A stretch of DNA of 64,000 nt from the NCBI RefSeq assembly GCF_002285285.1, contig NZ_NSJF01000003.1, positions 124,001-188,000 of the forward strand, written 5' to 3'. How positions within the stretch are numbered: position 1 is the stretch's first letter; each line of letters begins with the position of its first letter. Of this stretch, positions 58,912 to 64,000 are shown in pieces. This stretch comes from Vandammella animalimorsus (GTDB lineage: Bacteria; Pseudomonadota; Gammaproteobacteria; Burkholderiales; Burkholderiaceae_C). A program made the translations under genes and the position numbers. The notes under the pieces were generated by a model, which saw nothing but the letters and a program-made list of their open reading frames with translations, did not search any database and had not been told where the DNA came from.

Positions 58912-61900
58912 ATGGCACACAGGCAGACACCGATCCGCACCCACCTGCGCCGCAGCCGCGCATGGCTGGCCGGGGCCCTGGGCGCGCTAACAGCGCTGGC
59001 AGCGCTGGGCGCGCAGGCAGCGCAGATCACCTCCATCACCCCCGCAGACGTGGCCAACCACCCCAGGCAGGTGCTGGTGACGCTGAGCGAGGCGGTCGTG
59101 CCCATCGGCCAGCCGCAGGCCACGCCGCCGGTAACGCTGCAATGCGATGGCGCCCAGCCCAAGGGCCAGGGCCGCTGGCTGCACGAGCGCCAATGGGCCT
59201 ACCAGTTCGAGCAGCCGCTGCCCGGCGGCATGCGCTGCCAGGTGGCGCGCAACCCGCAGTTTCGCGACCTGGGCGGCCAGCCCCTGGCCGAGCTGGCCGA
59301 ACACCGCTTCAACACCGGCGGCCCCAGCATTGTGGACATCCACCCCTCGCACTGGGATGGCGTGATCGAGGAGGAGCAGTACTTTCTGCTCACGCTCAAC
59401 AGCCCCGTCGATCCGGCCAGCCTGGCCAAGCACGCCTGGTGCCAGATCGAGGGCGTGGGCGAGCGCGTTGCGCTGCGCGTGCTGCCCGATCAAGAGCATC
59501 AGCAGATGCGCGAGCTGCTGCGCGAGCGCCGGCGCAGGCACGATGAGCACACCGGCCCAACCCTTGCCGTGGCCTGCCAGCGGCGCATGAGCCCCGGCGC
59601 CACCTTGACGCTGGTCTGGGACAAGGGCATGGCCGCCCCCAACGGCGTCACCACCGAAAAACGCGAGCACTACGACTACACCGTGCGCCCGCAATTTGCC
59701 GCCACCTTCAGGTGCACGCGCGAGAACGCCAGCAAGAAATGCATCCCCATGCTGCCCATGGATTTGCACTTCAATGACGACGTGCCCATGCAGTGGCTGC
59801 CGCACATCGTGCTGCGCGCCGGCGATCGGCAATGGCTGCCCAGCGTGGAGCTCGATGACGGCAGGCTCACGCCCGAGCAATGGCAGGCCCAGGCCAAGCA
59901 GCTCGAAGGCCGCCACATGAATTGGCTGCGCTTTGATGGGCCATTTCCTGAGAACACGCGCTTTGAGCTCGTGCTGCCCACCGGGCTGCAGGACGACTCC
60001 CAGCGCCTGCTGAGCAATGCCAGCGCCTTCCCACTGCAGGTGGCCACCGATGCCGCGCCAGCGCTGGCCAAGTTCGCCACCGGCGACTTTGCCATCATCG
60101 AGCGCTTTGCCGAGGGCTACCACCAGGCGCCGCTGCTGCCCATGACGCTGCGCAGGGTCGAGCAGGAGCTGCCGCTGCGGGTGCTGCGCCTGGACAGCGA
60201 TGCCGAGATCATCGAGTGGATGTACCGCACCGAGCAGCTGCGCCCGGGCGACTACGTGCATCGCCACTATGCACAAAGCCTGGGCCTATCGCCCCTGCCC
60301 ACGCGCTCGAAATTGAGCGACCCGGACGAGCGCGAGCCCAAATTCATCCGGGCGCGCATGCTCGGCCTGCTGGAGCGCCAGCCCCAGGCGCAAAGCCGCA
60401 GCATCGCCCCCAGCCCAGGCAATGCCGATCGCCAGGCCACGGAGGTCATCGGCATCCCGCTGGAGCCGGGCTTTCAGGTCATTGAAGTGGCCTCGCCGCT
60501 GCTGGGCAGCGCGCTGCTCGACCCCAAGTTCGATGCGCCGCGCACGCTGTACGCGCGCACCACGGTGCTGGTGACCAACCTGGCCGTGCACTTCAAGCTC
60601 GGCGCGCACAACTCGCTGGCCTGGGTCACCTCGCTGGACACGGGCAAGCCCGTGGCCGGCGCGCGCGTGCAGGTCAACCAATGCGATGGCAGCGTGGTCG
60701 CCCAGGCCACCACCGATGCGCAAGGCCTGGCGCGTTTCGACGACGTGGCCGGCATGCCCGAATGCGAGCGCGCCGAAACCCGCTACTGGCACCGCAACGC
60801 CTACCTGGTCAGCGCGCGCTCGCCCGACGGCAAGGATCTGGCGCTGGTCTGGAGCGACTGGCAGCGCGGCATCGAGCCCTGGCGCTTCCAGCACAGCTAC
60901 AGCGACCACCTCCAGCCCCAGAGCAAGACCAAGCTGCACACGGTGCTCGATCGCAACCTGCTGCGCGCCGGCGAAACCGTGTCCATGAAACACTACGCCC
61001 GCGCCGAGGTGCCCAGCGGCCTGGCCAGCCCGGCCGCCGATGCCCTGCCCGAGACCTTGTTCGTGCGCCACCACGGCAGCCAGCGCGAGTTCGAGCAAAA
61101 GCTGCAATGGGAGCGCACCGCCGGCGGCGGCATGGTGGCCACCAGCAGCCTGAAGCTGCCGGCCATGGCCCCGCTGGGGCGTTACAGCATCAGCCTGCAA
61201 CGCCAGGGCCCCAACCATATGGATACCACCACCGCCCAGTTCCGGGTCGAGGAATTTCGCCTGCCGGTGCTGGAGGGGCGCATCACGCCCCTGGCCGCAG
61301 CCGAGGGCAAAGCGGCCGAGGGCGGGGCGCTGGAGATGGCCCTGCAGCTGTCCTACCTCAGCGGCGGCCATGCCTCGAACTGGCCGGTGAAGATCTCGGC
61401 CATGCTCGAGCCGCATTGGCTGCAATTCGACGACTACCACGACTACCAATTCACGCCGCCGGCCCGGCCCAGCGAGCGGCCAGATGGCCACGGCCCACAC
61501 GAGCAGGACGGGCCATCGTCCAGCGAGCCGCGCCGCCTGCTGCTGGACAAACACCCGCTGACGCTGGACGCCCAGGGCCAGGGGCGCTTTACCGTGCCGG
61601 CCGCGCCCGCGCAGTATGCGGCGCAGCCGTACCAACTGCGCATCGAGGCCAACTTCGAAGACCCCAGCGGCGAGACGCAGACCATCACCCGCCTGCAGCC
61701 CGTCTGGCCCAGCGATGTGCTGGTGGGCATCGCCACCGAGGAGTGGATCTCGGTCAAAAAGCCGCTGAAGGTGCGCGCCATCGCGCTCTCGCCCCAGGGC
61801 CAGCCGCTGGCAGGCCAGGCCATCACCGTGCGCGCCCGCGCCCACACCACGCTGAGCACGCGCAAGCGCATGGTCGGCGGCTTCTACAAGTACGAGCACC

Positions 61901-64000
61901 ACCACGAAACCCAGGATCTGGGCACCGTCTGCGAAGGCCGCAGCGACGCCCTGGGCCGCTTCGATTGCACGGCCGAGCTGACGCAGCCCGGCGAGATCGA
62001 ACTGGTGGCCAGCGTGCAGGATGCGCAGGCGCGCCCCTTCAGCGCCGCCACCAGCATCTGGGTCACGCGCGAGGGCGAGCAGTGGTTCGATGCCGACTCC
62101 TCCGACCGCATGGACGTGTTGCCCGAAAAGCCCAGCTACCAGCCCGGCGAGACTGCACGCTTCCAAGTGCGCATGCCCTACCGCCAGGCCCAGGCGCTGC
62201 TGACCGTCGAGCGCGAGGGCGTGCTGCACAGCCAGATCATCGAACTCTCGGGCAAGGACCCGAGCTTCTCCCTGCGCATCGACCCGAGCTGGAGCCCCAA
62301 CGTCTACGTCAGCGTGCTGGCGCTGCGCGGGCGGCTGCGCGAGGTGCCCTGGTACAGCTTCTTCACCTGGGGTTTTCGCTCGCCCATCCTGTGGTGGCGC
62401 GCCTGGCGCAGCGACACTGGTGAGGCCGTGCCGCCCACTGCGCTGGTGGACTTGAGCAAGCCCAGCCACCGCCTGGGCGTGGCGATGCTGCGTGTGGGCG
62501 ACGACGGCCACCGGCTGCGCGTGCAGGTCACGTCCGACAAGCCGCGCTACCAAAGTGGCGAGACCGCCACGCTGACGCTGCAGGCCCAGCTGCCCGATGG
62601 CCAGCCCGCAGCCCATGCCGAGGTGGCGCTGGCCGTGGTGGACAAGGCCTTGCTGGAGCTCTCGCCCAACCCCAGCTGGGCGCTGCTCAAAGCCATGATG
62701 GGCGAGCGCGCCTGGCGCGTGCAAACCGCCACCGCGCAGATGGAAGTGGTCGGCCGGCGCCATTACGGCCGCAAGGCCGTGGCCGCAGGCGGCGGCGGCG
62801 GCGAGGGCGAAGGCCAGCACGCCACGCGCGAGCTGTTCGACACCCTGCTGCTGTGGCAGCCGCGCATCGCGCTGGACGCCAACGGCCGCGCCAGCGTGCA
62901 GGTGCCGCTCAACGACAGCGTCACCACCTTCCACGCCCAGGCCGTGGCCGATGCGGGCGTGCAGTTCTTCGGCGAAGGCAGCGCCGAGCTGCTGGCCACG
63001 CGCGATCTGCAAATCATCAGCGGCCTGCCGCCCGTGGTGCGCGAGGGCGACCGCTACGACGCACGCTTCACGCTGCGCAACACCACCGACCAGCCGCTGA
63101 CCGTGCAGCTCACGGCGCGCCACGGTCAGCAGGAGCTGCCCGCCAGCAGCGTCAGCCTGGCCGCCGGCGCAGCGCAAACCGTGCAGTGGCAGGTCACCGC
63201 GCCCATGCTGGAGGGCGACTTGGCCCAGGCCAGCCTGGACTGGCAGCTGCAGGCACAGGCCCAGCAGACTCAGGGCAATGACAAGGCCGCCCCGCAGGAC
63301 AGCCTGCGCATCACGCAAACCCTGCTGCCGGCCGTGCCCATGACGGTGCGCCAGGCCAGCCTGCGCCAACTGGGCGCGGCCAGCGAAGCGCCGTTGCAAC
63401 TGCAAGTGGCCATGCCCGAGGGCGCGCTGGAGGGGCGCGGCGGCATCGTGCTGCAGGCCCAGAGCCAGCTCGGCGGCGACCTGCTGCCTGGCCTGCAGCG
63501 CTGGTGGAAGCACTACCCCTACGCCTGCCTGGAGCAGCGCCACAGCAAGGCCATCGGCCTGCTGGACGAGCAGCTGTTCCAGTCCGTGCAGGCCGATCTG
63601 CCCAGCTTCCTGGACGACAACGGCCTGGCTGGTTACTTCCCGCCCAGCAGCCGCTACCCAGGCAGTGTGCCCTTGACGGCCCATTTGCTGCAGGTGGATG
63701 CCGTCATGCAGCAGCTGGACATGCGCCACATGCGCATCAACGCCGACTCGCGCCAGCGCATGCTCAAGGCGCTGGAAGACTTCGTGGTCGGCCGGCTCGA
63801 TCTCAAGGCCCCGCCCTACTACCCGAGTGCGCCGCATGAGCGCAGCGCCGAGCGCCTGATGGCCCTGGCCGCACTCAGCATGCACGGCGCGGCCCAGCCC
63901 AGCATGATCGAAAACCTGCAGATCACCCCCAGCGCCTGGCCCACCTACGCCGTGCTGGACTGGCTGCAAACCCTGCGCAATCTGCCCAGCCTGCCCCAAC
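58912..64000 (+). CDS. Bacterial alpha-2-macroglobulin with thioester motif, 3' end outside the window
   Basis: An open frame of 1696 codons that continues past the window. A signal peptide (arginine-rich, then AGALGALTALAALGAQA) is followed by AQITSITP, so it appears to be cut by signal peptidase I, without a lipobox. Macroglobulin-type beta domains follow; NLAVHFKLGAHNSLAWVTSLDTGKPV and LHTVLDRNLLRAGETV are typical. The thioester motif CLEQ is at residues 1539-1542 (YPYACLEQRHSK), inside the alpha/alpha toroid region. Such proteins trap attacking proteases in the periplasm; many are paired with pbpC downstream, which cannot be seen. The ATG at 58912 follows AAAGAGGGG. Confidence 0.9.
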   Translation, partial: MAHRQTPIRTHLRRSRAWLAGALGALTALAALGAQAAQITSITPADVANHPRQVLVTLSEAVVPIGQPQATPPVTLQCDGAQPKGQGRWLHERQWAYQFEQPLPGGMRCQVARNPQFRDLGGQPLAELAEHRFNTGGPSIVDIHPSHWDGVIEEEQYFLLTLNSPVDPASLAKHAWCQIEGVGERVALRVLPDQEHQQMRELLRERRRRHDEHTGPTLAVACQRRMSPGATLTLVWDKGMAAPNGVTTEKREHYDYTVRPQFAATFRCTRENASKKCIPMLPMDLHFNDDVPMQWLPHIVLRAGDRQWLPSVELDDGRLTPEQWQAQAKQLEGRHMNWLRFDGPFPENTRFELVLPTGLQDDSQRLLSNASAFPLQVATDAAPALAKFATGDFAIIERFAEGYHQAPLLPMTLRRVEQELPLRVLRLDSDAEIIEWMYRTEQLRPGDYVHRHYAQSLGLSPLPTRSKLSDPDEREPKFIRARMLGLLERQPQAQSRSIAPSPGNADRQATEVIGIPLEPGFQVIEVASPLLGSALLDPKFDAPRTLYARTTVLVTNLAVHFKLGAHNSLAWVTSLDTGKPVAGARVQVNQCDGSVVAQATTDAQGLARFDDVAGMPECERAETRYWHRNAYLVSARSPDGKDLALVWSDWQRGIEPWRFQHSYSDHLQPQSKTKLHTVLDRNLLRAGETVSMKHYARAEVPSGLASPAADALPETLFVRHHGSQREFEQKLQWERTAGGGMVATSSLKLPAMAPLGRYSISLQRQGPNHMDTTTAQFRVEEFRLPVLEGRITPLAAAEGKAAEGGALEMALQLSYLSGGHASNWPVKISAMLEPHWLQFDDYHDYQFTPPARPSERPDGHGPHEQDGPSSSEPRRLLLDKHPLTLDAQGQGRFTVPAAPAQYAAQPYQLRIEANFEDPSGETQTITRLQPVWPSDVLVGIATEEWISVKKPLKVRAIALSPQGQPLAGQAITVRARAHTTLSTRKRMVGGFYKYEHHHETQDLGTVCEGRSDALGRFDCTAELTQPGEIELVASVQDAQARPFSAATSIWVTREGEQWFDADSSDRMDVLPEKPSYQPGETARFQVRMPYRQAQALLTVEREGVLHSQIIELSGKDPSFSLRIDPSWSPNVYVSVLALRGRLREVPWYSFFTWGFRSPILWWRAWRSDTGEAVPPTALVDLSKPSHRLGVAMLRVGDDGHRLRVQVTSDKPRYQSGETATLTLQAQLPDGQPAAHAEVALAVVDKALLELSPNPSWALLKAMMGERAWRVQTATAQMEVVGRRHYGRKAVAAGGGGGEGEGQHATRELFDTLLLWQPRIALDANGRASVQVPLNDSVTTFHAQAVADAGVQFFGEGSAELLATRDLQIISGLPPVVREGDRYDARFTLRNTTDQPLTVQLTARHGQQELPASSVSLAAGAAQTVQWQVTAPMLEGDLAQASLDWQLQAQAQQTQGNDKAAPQDSLRITQTLLPAVPMTVRQASLRQLGAASEAPLQLQVAMPEGALEGRGGIVLQAQSQLGGDLLPGLQRWWKHYPYACLEQRHSKAIGLLDEQLFQSVQADLPSFLDDNGLAGYFPPSSRYPGSVPLTAHLLQVDAVMQQLDMRHMRINADSRQRMLKALEDFVVGRLDLKAPPYYPSAPHERSAERLMALAALSMHGAAQPSMIENLQITPSAWPTYAVLDWLQTLRNLPSLPQ

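Noticed and set aside
56587-58944. Minus-strand open frame of 785 codons opposite the protease
   Set aside because: Gly/Ala/Val-rich antisense translation; the plus-strand protease has a signal peptide, catalytic triad and terminator.
60286-63999. Minus-strand open frame of 1237 codons opposite the macroglobulin gene
   Set aside because: A long stop-free frame is expected from the high GC codon pattern of the plus-strand gene; it has no recognisable domain.

Overview
This window looks like a chromosomal segment of a GC-rich betaproteobacterium, most likely order Burkholderiales, family Comamonadaceae. The evidence is the protein character of the ribosomal set, the neighbourhood pyrG-kdsA-DUF1330-eno-ftsB, the MNT/HEPN and VapBC modules, and an interspersed repeat of a kind I associate with this family. 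The genus cannot be fixed from the sequence alone. Almost all of the window is coding, and many neighbouring genes overlap by ATGA or TGATG.

Region by region. (1) 1-4000: a small aromatic or N-heteroaromatic catabolic group on the minus strand: a flavin reductase, a NicX-like ring-cleaving dioxygenase, an acyl-CoA-dehydrogenase-fold flavin monooxygenase and the start of a type-B carboxylesterase, with a divergent Dabb-domain gene. (2) 4191-10800: a surface lipoprotein, murA, a BolA protein, an ABC-2 exporter pair, a Zn-ribbon protein coupled to leuB, and an ExoD-type membrane protein. (3) 10960-14369: tRNA(CAU), hrcA, cbpM, cbpA and a GNAT acetyltransferase. (4) 14592-20517: an ABC-type glycan export locus (wzm, wzt with a C-terminal sugar-binding domain, a methyltransferase, and a very large membrane protein). 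(5) 20801-30404: tRNA-fMet, then the alpha and spc ribosomal operons read right to left (rplN to rplQ, with secY, rpmJ and rpoA) from a clear sigma-70-type promoter at 30375-30404. The spacers between several of these genes carry strong inverted repeats. (6) 30523-39112: glpD, then six late cobalamin genes (cobQ, cobC, cbiB, cobO, cobU, cobB). (7) 39296-43051: an SMP-30/gluconolactonase protein, an orphan branched-chain-type solute-binding protein and a class I aminotransferase.

(8) 43153-49383: pyrG, then kdsA locked between a VapBC module and an MntA-HepT module through four consecutive start/stop overlaps, then DUF1330, eno and ftsB. (9) 49384-52875: a 161-bp repeat with terminal inverted repeats, the glycerate kinase gene ttuD overlapping pyk, and a small SRPBCC-like protein. 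(10) 52972-56686: a PHP phosphatase, ybeY, an MliC-like lipoprotein and phoH on the minus strand, with ruvA divergent. (11) 56764-64000: a secreted trypsin-like endopeptidase with three C-terminal RFYN/HFYT repeats, a terminator, and an alpha-2-macroglobulin with a CLEQ thioester motif that runs off the right edge.

I did not find a CRISPR array, an insertion sequence with a transposase, a prophage or an obvious riboswitch. The best leads for something undescribed are the left-edge ring-cleavage cluster, the toxin-antitoxin 'sandwich' around kdsA, the wzm-wzt-methyltransferase-membrane protein locus, and the repeat family at 41780-41844 and 49384-49574.
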